NCBI GenBank assembly: GCA_948957135.1
Contig: CARDBT010000012.1
Coordinates: 1 to 64,000, forward strand
Reading direction: 5' to 3'
Source of the DNA: COE1 sp910588595
GTDB taxonomy: Bacteria; Bacillota; Clostridia; Lachnospirales; Lachnospiraceae
Length of the DNA: 64,000 nt
The notes beneath the pieces were generated by a model. The model did no database searches, was not told where the DNA came from, and saw nothing but the letters and a program-made list of their open reading frames with translations. Both the position numbers and the translations under genes were made by a program. Positions within the stretch are counted from its first letter, which is position 1. Every line of letters starts with the position of its first letter. This document shows positions 29,001 to 38,297 of this stretch, one piece after another.

Positions 29001-30497
29001 GGTATCTGCAATATGCCGCATTCGTTTTTGGTTCTCCAGCTGCTGTGCCTGCACCTGCTGCAGCGATCTCTCCTGCTCCGAGAGCCTTTCCTGCAGATCC
29101 TCTGTCACAGCAAGCATTGTCTCCCTGTCTGCCAGCTGCGCGATCTGTTCCTGCAGCTGTGCGGTCTTAGCCGCAAGCGCCGTTGTCTGTTCCTGCTGTC
29201 TTGTGATGTCCTGCTCCATCTCCTGCTGACGCGCCCTCTCCCGCTCCCAGCCGCTTTGCTGCTCATGCAGGCGTTTCATCTGCAGCAGCAGCCTGTCCTT
29301 ATTGTTTTCCAGGCGCGCTTTCTCCTCGCCTGCGAAGGAGAGTCCCTTCAACGCCTCCGAATCCGCCTGTAACGATGCCTCAGACACATGCCAGCGCTCC
29401 TCCAGTCCCTGCTTATGTATTGTCTCCTGGCTGATCGTCTTTTGGATCGCGGCAAGCGCTTCCTGCTCCTGCTGCAGTTTGTCGAACAGTGCAATATTTT
29501 TCTGCTGTTCCTTGATCACAAGTGCAAGCTGCCCGACCTCCTCTGCATCCTGCTGTGCCTCGCGGTACCGCTCAGTTGCCTGCTGCATCTGCGGTTCGAG
29601 CTGTGCCAGCAATTCCTGGTTCCTGGTCAGCTCCTCCTGCTGCTGCCGGATCTTATGGATATTTCCAATCAGCTGGTTTTCCTTTTCGATCTGCTTATCC
29701 AGCTCCTCGATCTGCCCGTCAAGCGCATTCAGCACCGCCTCATCCTCCATGCAGAGCTGCCCCAGCACCTCCAGTCCTTCGCCGACTCTGCCGTCGAATT
29801 TTTCTTTGTGAAGCCTGCGCATTTTCTCCGCAGTGGGTGTGTCCTGCGTGCACACGATGCTTTCCATATACTGGCTGATACTCCGTTTGAGCTCACTGTA
29901 TTCCACCCACTGCGCCTTTACCGCGTCCTTGAGTCTGTTTTGCAGTGTCTGAAACACCCCTGTCTTAAAGATCTGGCGGAATATATTTCCCCGCTCCTCC
30001 GTGCCCGCCAGCAGAAGCTTCTGAAAATCTCCCTGCGCGATCATCGCGATCTGCGTAAACTGCCTCCGGTCCAGACCGATCAGTTCCGTCACCGCCTTTG
30101 TCACCTCTTTCGATTTTGTGACCGGCATCCTGTCATCGGGATAAACCAGTTCTGCCTCCGCCTTCTGCGTCGTGTATCCCGTCCCTCTTCCCTTGGGACG
30201 CTGATACTCCGGATTCCGCTTTACCTGATAGCGTTTCCCCCGGTAATCAAATGTAAACAGGACAAATGTCGGCACATCATCTTTTGCATATTTGCTGCGA
30301 AACATGTCTGCTTTGCGCACATCTCCGCTCGCCTCCCCATACAGGGCAAACACGATCGCGTCAAAAATCGTCGTTTTCCCTGCGCCGGTCTCTCCGGTGA
30401 TCAGGTACAGCCCCTGTCCGCCCAGGCGCTCAAAATCGATCTCTGTATTTCCCGCATACGGTCCAAACGCACTTATGATCAGCTTTATCGGTTTCAT
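26100..30497 (-). CDS. sbcC: Exonuclease subunit SbcC (unusually long)
   Basis: ATPase subunit of the SbcCD (Mre11-Rad50-like) nuclease that opens hairpins and processes DNA ends. The 1465-residue protein has Walker A GETGAGKTT near residue 35, two very long Gln/Glu-rich coiled coils, a zinc hook CPVCGNTHH near 680, and a C-terminal ABC lobe with LSGGETF signature and Walker B MFVDEGFGSLDE. Typical SbcC proteins are about 1000-1200 residues, so the coiled coil is extended. It lies 26 bp after sbcD, in the same operon. Confidence 0.95.
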   Translation of the reverse strand: MKPIKLIISAFGPYAGNTEIDFERLGGQGLYLITGETGAGKTTIFDAIVFALYGEASGDVRKADMFRSKYAKDDVPTFVLFTFDYRGKRYQVKRNPEYQRPKGRGTGYTTQKAEAELVYPDDRMPVTKSKEVTKAVTELIGLDRRQFTQIAMIAQGDFQKLLLAGTEERGNIFRQIFKTGVFQTLQNRLKDAVKAQWVEYSELKRSISQYMESIVCTQDTPTAEKMRRLHKEKFDGRVGEGLEVLGQLCMEDEAVLNALDGQIEELDKQIEKENQLIGNIHKIRQQQEELTRNQELLAQLEPQMQQATERYREAQQDAEEVGQLALVIKEQQKNIALFDKLQQEQEALAAIQKTISQETIHKQGLEERWHVSEASLQADSEALKGLSFAGEEKARLENNKDRLLLQMKRLHEQQSGWERERARQQEMEQDITRQQEQTTALAAKTAQLQEQIAQLADRETMLAVTEDLQERLSEQERSLQQVQAQQLENQKRMRHIADTIERLQREEESLCEVQTQRMDALAHLKNAGETQLKWQHETDLAREQLAVFEGQRDSLRALERAAAECKAAYQKAQEREQAHQKQQILWRDAWERVKDADTRRLKLGQEQADLDKQKQDCAKLSDEIRLLKQQDSELRTTQDAYRQASDEKERISADYRDMEQRFLDAQAGMLARALKEGARCPVCGNTHHPDLAQMPQAAPEKAQVDRKKAQLTEAEKKAEGLSVSAGHLKTRLAEQKEAVLALAERVLGESYALSSPCLESDDGTVRGDGTKAASEENSGINICKLQEKLSEKERQFGEKQKELATAVINTEKDQTRKEELDKLIQEGESTQKQLNAQLQQENQAYAASQGKLDEKHCQWEKMLTELQFPDTVGGEEKAMREYLQGRLGECEAQLRQAAADKKRQEQLGSEAERCEEERKQLQEQISAQVTQQAECTGQDQTLLRQISSELEKAKKLCGEVQCHIGQIKELQAEYTKEAKSEETKHQTLESMLSAIRDCGIKLSKGAGALRKSIESRRQLETEHRQTEQLLSTGSAGIDRLEKELEGIKSLRSEKAGQLFACLCEQDPQLGGTDLQSSEMPEETLRDTASRIAQQLEDQLCTLSEELVQNREKLLAKEHLEQKIPQTENEIKTLVHDMQKAEVFLTKQKAEGDARTREIASLQEQLGTESKEAVEQRIQSLIERVQALETALQTAREQYEVCRDRSGHLTAAVETLKKQIDAAGDAAGQQEEDVLARREKWQQDKRERNEQRDRRKNAVSANRDIFEKVTAKQEDILAVEKKYIWMKALSDTANGTLSGKQKVELETYIQMTYFDRILRRANLRLMTMSSGQYELKREVDSENRREKAGLELCVIDHYNATERSVKTLSGGETFEASLSLALGLSDEIQSYAGGIQMDSMFVDEGFGSLDEEALGHAMKALVQLTEGSRLVGVISHVSELKEQIDRKIIVTKSRGRDGVNSSVAVE

Positions 30498-30523
30498 TTA
30501 CGCTGATCCCCCTTTCGTATATC

Positions 30524-31669
30524 TCATTTGCATTCCTCGATCAGTTGCGCGACGAGCGCTGTCTGCTCATCGCTCATCGGCTGATTATTCTGCAGCTCAT
30601 AAAATTCCGCGAACAATTCCAGTTCTGACTTCTGCTCGATCTCCTCGGCGCGCTCTATGAAACGGTTCTGTTTCGTCCGGCTGTTGTCATACTCCAGCCG
30701 CATCAGATTAGGATAAATGATGCGCAGCTTCTGCAGACCGTCGGGGATGTCCTCCTCGTCGGTCAGCGTGATCTGCACATAGTCCTTCGTGTCCATATTC
30801 TGGTAAAAATCGCGCGCCGTCACTTCCAGATAGGTTCCGCGGATCCTACGCAGATCATGCAGCGGAACCAGAGGCACTGTGGAGATCCCAACCTGCCCCT
30901 TCCCGCCAAGCTCCACCACGGTGACTGACTTTTCCTGTTCCGCCTCCGAAAAGGAGTATTTTAACGGGGTTCCGCAGTAGCGCACTGTCTCCCGCTTCAT
31001 GTACTGCGGGCTGTGGATATGCCCCAATGCCACATAGTCAAACGCATCAAAAATATCCGCATCGACATTGTCGAGACCACCGACTGACACCTCCTCCGAA
31101 TCGCATCTGCCGGCGCCAGTCACAAACTGATGTGCGATCAGGATATTGCGCTTACTGCGATCGACGTTCATGCGCTCCACAGCCAGAGCCACCGCGTCCT
31201 GGTAGCTCTCCGGCAGCGTTTTTCCGTCCAGATCCGGTATCCCCTCCAGGGCATGGCGCACTGCCGCCGGCTTGATGAACGGCAGCAGATAAATGCACAG
31301 CTCCCCGTAGGGATCCTGCACTGAAACCATAACCGGATCCCCCTGATAGACAGGTGACACAAACACTCCCCTGCCGCTCATAAGCTGTGCTCCAAACGCA
31401 ATCCTCTCCGCAGAATCATGATTGCCGCTGACAGCGTAAACCTTTTTTCCATGGTCCGCAAGCTCTGTCAGAAACCAGTCGAACACCCCGACCGCCTCCG
31501 CGGAAGGCACCGGCTTATCATAGATATCGCCCGCGATCATAACGCCGTCCGCCTGCTCTTCGTCCGCAATGGCAAGGATCCGCCGCAAGATGTATTTTTG
31601 ATCCTCGATCATCGAAAACTCATTTACCCGTTTTCCGATGTGAAGATCAGATATATGTAATAATTTCAT
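30524..31669 (-). CDS. sbcD: Exonuclease subunit SbcD
   Basis: Nuclease subunit of SbcCD, a Mn2+-dependent calcineurin-like phosphoesterase. The 381-residue protein shows the metal-site motifs in order: ISDLHIGK (7-14), GDIYDK, SGNHDSAER, and IAHQFV, then GHIHSPQ. A C-terminal capping domain follows. Upstream gene of the sbcDC operon. A 7-bp inverted repeat CAGGTCA...TGACCTG lies at 31715-31749, about 50 bp before its start, and could be an operator. Confidence 0.95.
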   Translation of the reverse strand: MKLLHISDLHIGKRVNEFSMIEDQKYILRRILAIADEEQADGVMIAGDIYDKPVPSAEAVGVFDWFLTELADHGKKVYAVSGNHDSAERIAFGAQLMSGRGVFVSPVYQGDPVMVSVQDPYGELCIYLLPFIKPAAVRHALEGIPDLDGKTLPESYQDAVALAVERMNVDRSKRNILIAHQFVTGAGRCDSEEVSVGGLDNVDADIFDAFDYVALGHIHSPQYMKRETVRYCGTPLKYSFSEAEQEKSVTVVELGGKGQVGISTVPLVPLHDLRRIRGTYLEVTARDFYQNMDTKDYVQITLTDEEDIPDGLQKLRIIYPNLMRLEYDNSRTKQNRFIERAEEIEQKSELELFAEFYELQNNQPMSDEQTALVAQLIEECK

Positions 31670-31807
31670 GGTATCTTATTCCCTTCTCCGCTTGTGTATG
31701 GCATTTAGACCACACAGGTCAATCCCTGTTAACATGAGGAACTGACCTGCGATCTATGTTTTCTCACATATGCTATTTTACAGGATTTATCTCTTTTACA
31801 CAACTAT

Positions 31808-32239
31808 TTATTCCCACTTGAACAGCACAAATCCGCCGATGGCGATCAGCGCACCGATGACTTTCTGCCAGCGAAACGGCTGTTTATCCACGCCAAACAG
31901 CCCGAAAAGCTCTATCAGATACGCAACGATCAGCTGTGCGATGACAATGAGCATCACCGCCTTTGCAGGTCCCAACGCGTCCATACTCTTGATGACTGTC
32001 AGCGTGATAAATGCCCCGATGGCACCGCCGAGCAGAACGTATTTGGGTTCCACGGCGATCACTTCGCGAAAAGAGGTCCTGTCCGCAACCAGCCATGTCG
32101 CGATGCACACCAGAAATGCCGTGAACTGAACAAACGCATTTGCCGCCCACATGCTCGACGCCTCCGTCACCTTCGTGTTAAACACCCCCTGCACACTCAT
32201 CAATGCCCCCGATATCAGCGCAATCAAAAATCCAACCAT
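31808..32239 (-). CDS. YdcZ-family (DUF606) small DMT transporter
   Basis: A 143-residue, five-helix membrane protein of the DUF606/YdcZ branch of the drug/metabolite transporter superfamily, starting FLIALISGALMSVQGVFNTKV. It is about half the length of EamA proteins and works as a dimer in known relatives. Substrate unknown. Single gene between sbcD and the arginine operon end. Confidence 0.85.
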   Translation of the reverse strand: MVGFLIALISGALMSVQGVFNTKVTEASSMWAANAFVQFTAFLVCIATWLVADRTSFREVIAVEPKYVLLGGAIGAFITLTVIKSMDALGPAKAVMLIVIAQLIVAYLIELFGLFGVDKQPFRWQKVIGALIAIGGFVLFKWE

Positions 32240-32396
32240 AATCGTAAACCTCCGTTTCTATCCGGACAGCAGTTGTGACGATCCAGCGCATCGCCGCAGC
32301 ATCGCACTGACGTTCTGAACTGTTGTCACCAGTTTACAATTATAATTGGATTATTCAAGAAAATTATTCTCAAAGTTGTAAAAAATCTGCGCTGTA

Positions 32397-33884
32397 TTAC
32401 TCTGATGGTCCCTGCGGTTCGGGCGTGACATCCAGCTCCCCTGTGCCCTCCTCATACTCGACAGCCGGCAGCAGCTCTACTTGTGGATCTTCAATAGGCT
32501 GTTCCGACACAGGCTCCCCGGCAAGCTGCGTCATGATCTGCTCGGAAAGCTGTCTCAGCTGCGTATTCGCATCCTCCCCGCCCCAGACTTTTGCAAAGCA
32601 GATCTCAAGCTCCACCCAGAAGTTTCCAGTTTCCAGCATCTTCGGAATCGGAACGGATTCCTTATAATTTTCCATAAAGGCAGCCTCATGCTCATTTTCG
32701 TAGGTATCCTGAATCACCGATGAGAGTTTCCCTGTCATACTGTACAGATCGGAATTTGCATTCCTGATCAGATATTCCATCAGCCGCCCCGCTGACTCCT
32801 TGTGCTCCGAATACCCGTTGATGACAAGCGCATTGGTCACTGACATCCCCCTGGTCGTAAGCTCCTGATTGATGTCCGGGAGCTTTGCGATCCCGTATTC
32901 ATAGACAAACTCACCGTTTTTCGCAGCCTCGTCCAGTCTTCTGATACAGTCGCTTGTCGCGATCGTATAGATGGTCCTTCCCTCCTGAAACTCCTGCATG
33001 ATCGCATCGTAATTCGTTTCTTTTGGATCAATGGAAAAGAACTGGTTCATCTCCTGATACACCTTCAGGCTGGATACCGATTCTGTATTGTAGATGTCGA
33101 TCAGGGATTTATCATCCCCTGCCGCTCCGCCCACCGATATATAATTTCCTATAAAAAAGTAATTATAGAATATATCCGATACATCCCATCGGAAGAAATA
33201 CTCTACATTTTCCGGCGTCGAATATTGGTCTGCATAGGTCAGAATATCCACGATCGACGTGGGGATCAGCTGCTGCGCCGTGACAGTCTGGGCTGCCTGT
33301 GCCTCACCGGACTGTTCTTCACCAGTATCTTCTCCCTCGACGCTGTTTGCCTCGTCCGCGATCTGCTGCAGATAGGTCTTATTATACAGCAGTGCACTCG
33401 TTTCATAGTACATCGGACAAGCCACATACTTTCCATCATACTGCACTGCATTGCGCGCTGGCTGCGAAAACAGCTGCTCCTCATAAACAGGCGCCGTATC
33501 CGGCAGCTGTGTCGCAAGTCCAGCCAGATATGCTTTCTCCAGAGAATCATTGCTCAGGATATAGAGATCCGGTGTATCGATCTCCTCATCCAGGCTCGCC
33601 GCATTGACCGCCTCAAGATACTCGAGTCCTGATACCAGCCTCACATCCACCCGGATGTCCGTGCTCTCGTAAAACTCTAACGCCTTACTGTTCAGATAAG
33701 CCGTCAATGCGTCATCTGTATACCATAGACGGATCGTCTCTTTCCGGTTTCCAAACTCCGAAAATGAATCTCCTTCCGCACCGCGCTTCACATGATAGAA
33801 AAATGCCGCACCTGACAAAACAGCCGCCACTGTAAGTACAACTGCACCCCATAACAGCCTCTTTTTTATTCTACTGTGTCTCAT
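32397..33884 (-). CDS. Membrane-anchored extracellular solute-binding protein
   Basis: A 495-residue protein with an uncleaved-looking N-terminal membrane anchor (about 9-32) and an extracellular domain resembling family 1 (sugar/peptide) ABC solute-binding proteins: IRLWYTDDALTAYLNSKALEFYEST near the start and NALVINGYSEHKESAGRLMEYL later. There is no lipobox. No permease or ATPase is adjacent. Its start is only 17 bp after the argD stop with a GAGG site between, so it is the last gene of the arginine operon transcript. A role in scavenging or sensing is possible but not shown. Confidence 0.75.
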   Translation of the reverse strand: MRHSRIKKRLLWGAVVLTVAAVLSGAAFFYHVKRGAEGDSFSEFGNRKETIRLWYTDDALTAYLNSKALEFYESTDIRVDVRLVSGLEYLEAVNAASLDEEIDTPDLYILSNDSLEKAYLAGLATQLPDTAPVYEEQLFSQPARNAVQYDGKYVACPMYYETSALLYNKTYLQQIADEANSVEGEDTGEEQSGEAQAAQTVTAQQLIPTSIVDILTYADQYSTPENVEYFFRWDVSDIFYNYFFIGNYISVGGAAGDDKSLIDIYNTESVSSLKVYQEMNQFFSIDPKETNYDAIMQEFQEGRTIYTIATSDCIRRLDEAAKNGEFVYEYGIAKLPDINQELTTRGMSVTNALVINGYSEHKESAGRLMEYLIRNANSDLYSMTGKLSSVIQDTYENEHEAAFMENYKESVPIPKMLETGNFWVELEICFAKVWGGEDANTQLRQLSEQIMTQLAGEPVSEQPIEDPQVELLPAVEYEEGTGELDVTPEPQGPSE

Positions 33885-33901
33885 TTAATATCCTCATAAA
33901 A

Positions 33902-35116
33902 TCACTGCATATTATCTGCTGCATCCATCTCCGATAAGCATTCGTCCAAGATCGCTGTCATGTCATCCACATCCTTCTTTGACGCGATCAGCGGCGGAAT
34001 GAACCGGATAACAGTTGTCCCCGCATTGATCAGCAAAAGCCCCTTCTCGACCGCCCTGTTGATGATCTCCCCCACAGGTCCGCCGCACTCTAACCCCTGC
34101 ATCAGACCGACACCCCTGTGCGCCTTGATCCGGTCATACTTTGCCGCCAGCGCATCGAGCTTCTCGTACAAGTATGCCCCTGTCTCGCCGACATTGCTCA
34201 GTATATCCTGTTCCTCAAAAAGATCGATCACCTTTGACACCGCCGCACACGCGAGCGGATTTCCGCCGTAGGTCGTCCCGTGGTCGCCGCTCGTCAGGGA
34301 GTGCTGTGCCACCCGCTCTGTCATCATAAACGCCCCGACAGGAATGCCGCAGCCGACCGCCTTGGCACTCGTCATGATATCCGGCTTGATGCCATAGCGC
34401 TGCCATGCGTACATCGTTCCCGTCCGTCCCATGCCGCACTGGATCTCGTCCAATATCAGCAGGATATCCCTCTCGTCACAGAGCGCCCTGACCTGGCTCA
34501 AGAACGCCTCCGTCGCCGGGTAGATGCCGCCCTCCCCCTGTACGGTCTCAAAGATGACCGCACAGGTTTTGTCCGTCACCTGCGCCCTGACACTCTCAAA
34601 ATCGTTAAAATCAGCGAACCTGACGTTGCCGATCATCGGCTCGAACGCCTCCCTGTAGTGCGGATTCCCCGTGACAGAGAGCGCCCCGAACGTCCTGCCG
34701 TGGAAGGAGTGGTTCATGGCGATGATCTCGTGGTCTGTATGCCCGTCGCGCAAAAACGCATATTTCCTCGCAGCCTTCAAGGCTCCCTCGACCGCCTCCG
34801 CGCCGCTGTTTGTAAAAAAGACTCTGTCCATGCCCGAGATCTTTTTGAGCTTCTTCGCCGCCTCGACCGCAGGGATATTGTAATAATAGTTTGATGTGTG
34901 GATCACCTTGTCGATCTGCGCTTTCAGCGCGTCATTGTACGCCCTGTTATTGTACCCGAGTGCGAACACCGCGATCCCCGCCACGAAATCGAGGTATTTT
35001 TTCCCCTCGATATCGTACAGGTACATGCCGTCGCCCCTGTCCCACACGATCTGATAGCGGTTGTAAGTGTGAAGCAGCGCGGACTCGGCTTCCTCAATAT
35101 ATTCCTTCATATTCAT
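33902..35116 (-). CDS. argD: Acetylornithine aminotransferase
   Basis: PLP-dependent class III aminotransferase converting N-acetylglutamate semialdehyde to N-acetylornithine. The 404-residue protein has the PLP-phosphate motif FFTNSGAEAVEGALK, the cofactor Asp region LLILDEIQCGMGRTG, and the Schiff-base Lys in DIMTSAKAVGCGIPVG. Start at 35116 with GGAGA 7 nt upstream. It follows argB by 89 bp in the operon argJ, Uma2, argB, argD. Confidence 0.94.
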   Translation of the reverse strand: MNMKEYIEEAESALLHTYNRYQIVWDRGDGMYLYDIEGKKYLDFVAGIAVFALGYNNRAYNDALKAQIDKVIHTSNYYYNIPAVEAAKKLKKISGMDRVFFTNSGAEAVEGALKAARKYAFLRDGHTDHEIIAMNHSFHGRTFGALSVTGNPHYREAFEPMIGNVRFADFNDFESVRAQVTDKTCAVIFETVQGEGGIYPATEAFLSQVRALCDERDILLILDEIQCGMGRTGTMYAWQRYGIKPDIMTSAKAVGCGIPVGAFMMTERVAQHSLTSGDHGTTYGGNPLACAAVSKVIDLFEEQDILSNVGETGAYLYEKLDALAAKYDRIKAHRGVGLMQGLECGGPVGEIINRAVEKGLLLINAGTTVIRFIPPLIASKKDVDDMTAILDECLSEMDAADNMQ

Positions 35117-35205
35117 AATCTGATCTCCATTTACCCTGTACTATCTCTCCACTGCATCACTCTTCGTGCAGCCCGTTCCTTTGAACGCCATCCGAACAGA
35201 ACGCG

Positions 35206-36111
35206 CTACACTTCCCCGTCCATGTTCTCCAGATCCTCGTCCTTGACGATCGCCGTACCGATACCGTTTCTGGTGAAGATCTCCAGAAGCAGGCAGTGCG
35301 GGATCCGTCCGTCGAGGATATGCACGCGGTTGACGCCGTTCTTGATCGCGCTGGTGCAGTTGCCGAGCTTCGGGAGCATGCCGCCGCCGATAAAGCCGTC
35401 CTCGATGAGCTGTTCCGCCTGCGACGCCGAGATCCTTGAGATGAAGGACGACTTGTCGTTGATATCCTTGTACAGCCCCTCGATATCCGTCAGAAATGCC
35501 AGCTTCTCCGCGCCGACCGCCTTCGCGATGGCACACGCCGCGTCGTCCGCGTTGATATTATACGTCTGAAACTTGTCGTCGAGACCGATCGGCGCAACGA
35601 TCGGCAGGAAATCCTTCTCGATCAGGTCAAACAGCACCTTGGGATCGACCTCGCGGATATTCCCCACAAAGCCGATGTCCTGCCCGTCCGCGTACTTTCT
35701 GTCCACCTTCAGCAGGCCGCCGTCCTTCCCGCTGACACCGACCGCCTTCACGCCGAGCTCCTGCACCATCGTCACAAGGCTCTTGTTGACCTTGCCAAGC
35801 ACCATCTCCGCGATCTCCATGGTCGCATCATCGGTGACGCGCAGACCGTTCACAAACCTTGCCTCCATGCCGACCTTCTCCACCCAGCGGCTGATCTCCC
35901 TGCCGCCGCCGTGCACGATGATCGGCTTAAATCCCACGAGCTTCAAGAGCGTCACGTCCTTGATGACATTCCGCTGCAGCTCCTCGTTGCTCATGGCACT
36001 TCCGCCGTATTTCACGACGATATACTTTCTGTTGAATTTCTGTATGTAGGGAAGCGCCTCGATCAGCACCTCCGCCTTTGACAGAACCTTGTTCATATCC
36101 AGTTCGTTCAT
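35206..36111 (-). CDS. argB: Acetylglutamate kinase
   Basis: Second step of arginine synthesis: ATP-dependent phosphorylation of N-acetylglutamate. The 301-residue protein has KYGGSAM (ATP site), VHGGGREIS (N-acetylglutamate site), and the FLTDIEGLY and GGGMLPKL motifs. The N-terminal helix (LSKAEVLIEALPYIQKF) is of the kind found in hexameric, arginine-inhibited enzymes, so feedback control is likely. Confidence 0.95.
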   Translation of the reverse strand: MNELDMNKVLSKAEVLIEALPYIQKFNRKYIVVKYGGSAMSNEELQRNVIKDVTLLKLVGFKPIIVHGGGREISRWVEKVGMEARFVNGLRVTDDATMEIAEMVLGKVNKSLVTMVQELGVKAVGVSGKDGGLLKVDRKYADGQDIGFVGNIREVDPKVLFDLIEKDFLPIVAPIGLDDKFQTYNINADDAACAIAKAVGAEKLAFLTDIEGLYKDINDKSSFISRISASQAEQLIEDGFIGGGMLPKLGNCTSAIKNGVNRVHILDGRIPHCLLLEIFTRNGIGTAIVKDEDLENMDGEV

Positions 36112-36163
36112 TTTATATCCATATTCCTTTCCGATTTTATTCGCACCAATGCAGGTCTACACC

Positions 36164-36991
36164 TTACTCTGCAAGGCTGCCAAACCTGTCAATCAAACCG
36201 TTGATTTCATTCAGATCGATCCGCAGATTCCCATCATACAGATTCATACCGACATCTCCCTGCAGCGGATAGAGTCGCGGGATCCCCTCCTCCTCTCCGA
36301 TATATACGATCAACAGCCTTTTTTCCGGATCGATCACCCAGTATTCCTTTACACCTGCTTCCATGTATTTGGTCAGCTTCACTGTCATATCCTTTTTTCT
36401 CGTGGAGCCGGATATGATCTCCAGCACGAAGTCGGGCGCCCCACAGATCCCAAAACGCCTCAGCCTGTCCTGTTTGCACAAGATGAACACGTCAGGCTGC
36501 ACCATCGTCCGGTCATCACAGTCCAGCTGTACATCGGCAGGCGCGATAAAGGGTATGCAATCACCTTTATTTTTTTCGATAAATGCCAGGATCCTGGCAT
36601 ACACCATACCCGCGATCATCTGATGCAGCGGCGATGGCGATGCCATATCATAGATCACACCATCGATCAACTCGGCACGCCTGTCCTCAGGCATATTGTG
36701 ATAATCCTCCAACGTATATTCTCCCTGACGCTTTTTGCCTTGCGATGTGCTGTAATAAGACTGTGCCTCGGCAACCATATTGGGACTGATGCTGTCTAAA
36801 TGATACGTACATGCATCCTGAAACAGTGCGTTTTCCAATGCCGCCAAATCAGCTTCCATCGTGTCGGTGGTGTTACCCGCCAGAAACTTCCGGAGCGTTT
36901 CCACAGGGATCCCACTGTATTCGGAAAGTTTCGAAACACTGTAGCCCTTCTCAGCCTTTATCCTCAGAATCTCTGCCAATGTAATACTCAT
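36164..36991 (-). CDS. HTH plus Uma2-family (DUF820) endonuclease-like protein
   Basis: A 275-residue two-part protein. Residues 1-60 look like an XRE-type HTH (GYSVSKLSEYSGIPVETLRKFLAGNT). Residues about 90-255 are a Uma2/DUF820 domain of the PD-(D/E)XK nuclease fold: YELIDGVIYDMASP-like start (RAELIDGVIYDM), VQPDVFILC, and PDFVLEIISGSTRKKDMTVKL with YMEAGVKEYWVID. The cellular role of Uma2 proteins is not known; they are often multicopy in genomes. The gene lies between argJ and argB, splitting the arginine operon. The ATG at 36991 follows GGGAGAGG. Confidence 0.85.
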   Translation of the reverse strand: MSITLAEILRIKAEKGYSVSKLSEYSGIPVETLRKFLAGNTTDTMEADLAALENALFQDACTYHLDSISPNMVAEAQSYYSTSQGKKRQGEYTLEDYHNMPEDRRAELIDGVIYDMASPSPLHQMIAGMVYARILAFIEKNKGDCIPFIAPADVQLDCDDRTMVQPDVFILCKQDRLRRFGICGAPDFVLEIISGSTRKKDMTVKLTKYMEAGVKEYWVIDPEKRLLIVYIGEEEGIPRLYPLQGDVGMNLYDGNLRIDLNEINGLIDRFGSLAE

Positions 36992-37073
36992 ACCTCTCCC
37001 TCCCGTGCAAACATCACCTGCCAACAGCCTTCTATCAGGCACTGTTCTTCACCGTTATTCAGGCAGCACCGTA

Positions 37074-38297
37074 CTACGAACGGTAGTCCGCGTTGATCTT
37101 CACATAGTCATACGTCAGATCACAGCCCCACGCCGTCGCTGTCTCTGTGCCCATCTTCATGTCGACGAGCACCGTGACCTCCGGCTCCGACAGAATCTTC
37201 GTCGCCTGCTCCTCGCTGTAGTCCGTCGCCGCGCCGTCCTTGTAGATCAGCATTTTGCCAGCCCTGCTCTCAAAGAAAAGCTCCACCTTCTCCGGGTCAA
37301 ACTTCACGCCGGAATAGCCAAGTGCGCACAGAAATCTGCCGAAATTTGCATCGTGACCGTAGATCGCAGCCTTGCACAGGCTCGAGCCGATCACCGACTT
37401 TGCCAATATGCGCGCCTCCTGCTTCGTCGCCGCGTTGACGACCGTCGTCTCGAACAAAGCTGTCGCGCCCTCGCCGTCCCCCGCCATCTTTCTCGCCAGG
37501 CAGGTGTTCACATAGTCGAGTGCCTCACAGAAACTGTCGTACGCCGCGCCCTTCTCGGTGATCTCGGCATTTCCCGCCAGGGCGTTTGCAAGTATCAGAC
37601 ACGTATCGTTCGTCGACGTGTCACCGTCGACGGATATCATGTTGTAGGTATCAACGATGCTGCTGCTCAATGCCTCCTGCAAAAGTTCCCTGCTGATCGC
37701 CGCGTCCGTCGTGATGTAGGCGAGCATCGTACACATATTCGGGTGGATCATGCCGGAACCCTTGCTCATGCCGCCGATGGTCACTGTCTTGCCGTCAAGC
37801 TCAATGGTGACTGCGATCTCCTTGTTGACGGTATCGGTCGTCATGATCGCCCGGGAAGCTGTCGTTCCCGCCTCGACCGAGCTGTCCTTTGCCGCGACGA
37901 GCTTCCGGATCCCCTCGTTGATGCGTTCCATCGGAAGCTGCATGCCGATCACGCCCGTGGAGCCGACCAGCACTGCATCTTCGGAAATATCCAGCAGCCC
38001 CGACGCCGTGCGCGCCTCCTCGCGGCAGTAATCCATGCCCTGTTTACCCGTACAGGCATTCGCGATCCCGGCATTGACGATCACCGCCTGCGCGCAAGGA
38101 CTGTTCTTCACGATCTCCTGATCCCACAGGACGGGCGCCGCCTTCACCACATTCGTCGTGAACGTCCCCGCGACCCTGCACGGTGCACAGCTGTAGATCA
38201 GCGCCATGTCCATCCTGTCCTTATATTTAATGTTTGCCGCCGTGCCCGCTGCCTCAAACCCCTTTGGCGCTGTCACGCCGCCCTGTATCTGTTTCAT
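37074..38297 (-). CDS. argJ: Bifunctional ornithine acetyltransferase / N-acetylglutamate synthase
   Basis: Recycles the acetyl group from N-acetylornithine to glutamate, and may also use acetyl-CoA. The 407-residue precursor has the self-cleavage site at the Thr of MCTMLAYITTDA (Thr becomes the catalytic N-terminus of the beta chain), with KGSGMIHPN just before it. First gene of the arginine operon. Its upstream 81 bp contain a partial ArgR-like half-site (CTGTATTTTAATGAGCA on the minus strand), tentative. Confidence 0.95.
   Translation of the reverse strand: MKQIQGGVTAPKGFEAAGTAANIKYKDRMDMALIYSCAPCRVAGTFTTNVVKAAPVLWDQEIVKNSPCAQAVIVNAGIANACTGKQGMDYCREEARTASGLLDISEDAVLVGSTGVIGMQLPMERINEGIRKLVAAKDSSVEAGTTASRAIMTTDTVNKEIAVTIELDGKTVTIGGMSKGSGMIHPNMCTMLAYITTDAAISRELLQEALSSSIVDTYNMISVDGDTSTNDTCLILANALAGNAEITEKGAAYDSFCEALDYVNTCLARKMAGDGEGATALFETTVVNAATKQEARILAKSVIGSSLCKAAIYGHDANFGRFLCALGYSGVKFDPEKVELFFESRAGKMLIYKDGAATDYSEEQATKILSEPEVTVLVDMKMGTETATAWGCDLTYDYVKINADYRS

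Noticed and set aside
29388..30506. Plus-strand ORF of 372 codons
   Set aside because: Antisense to sbcC; Leu/His-rich shadow of the coiled-coil coding strand.
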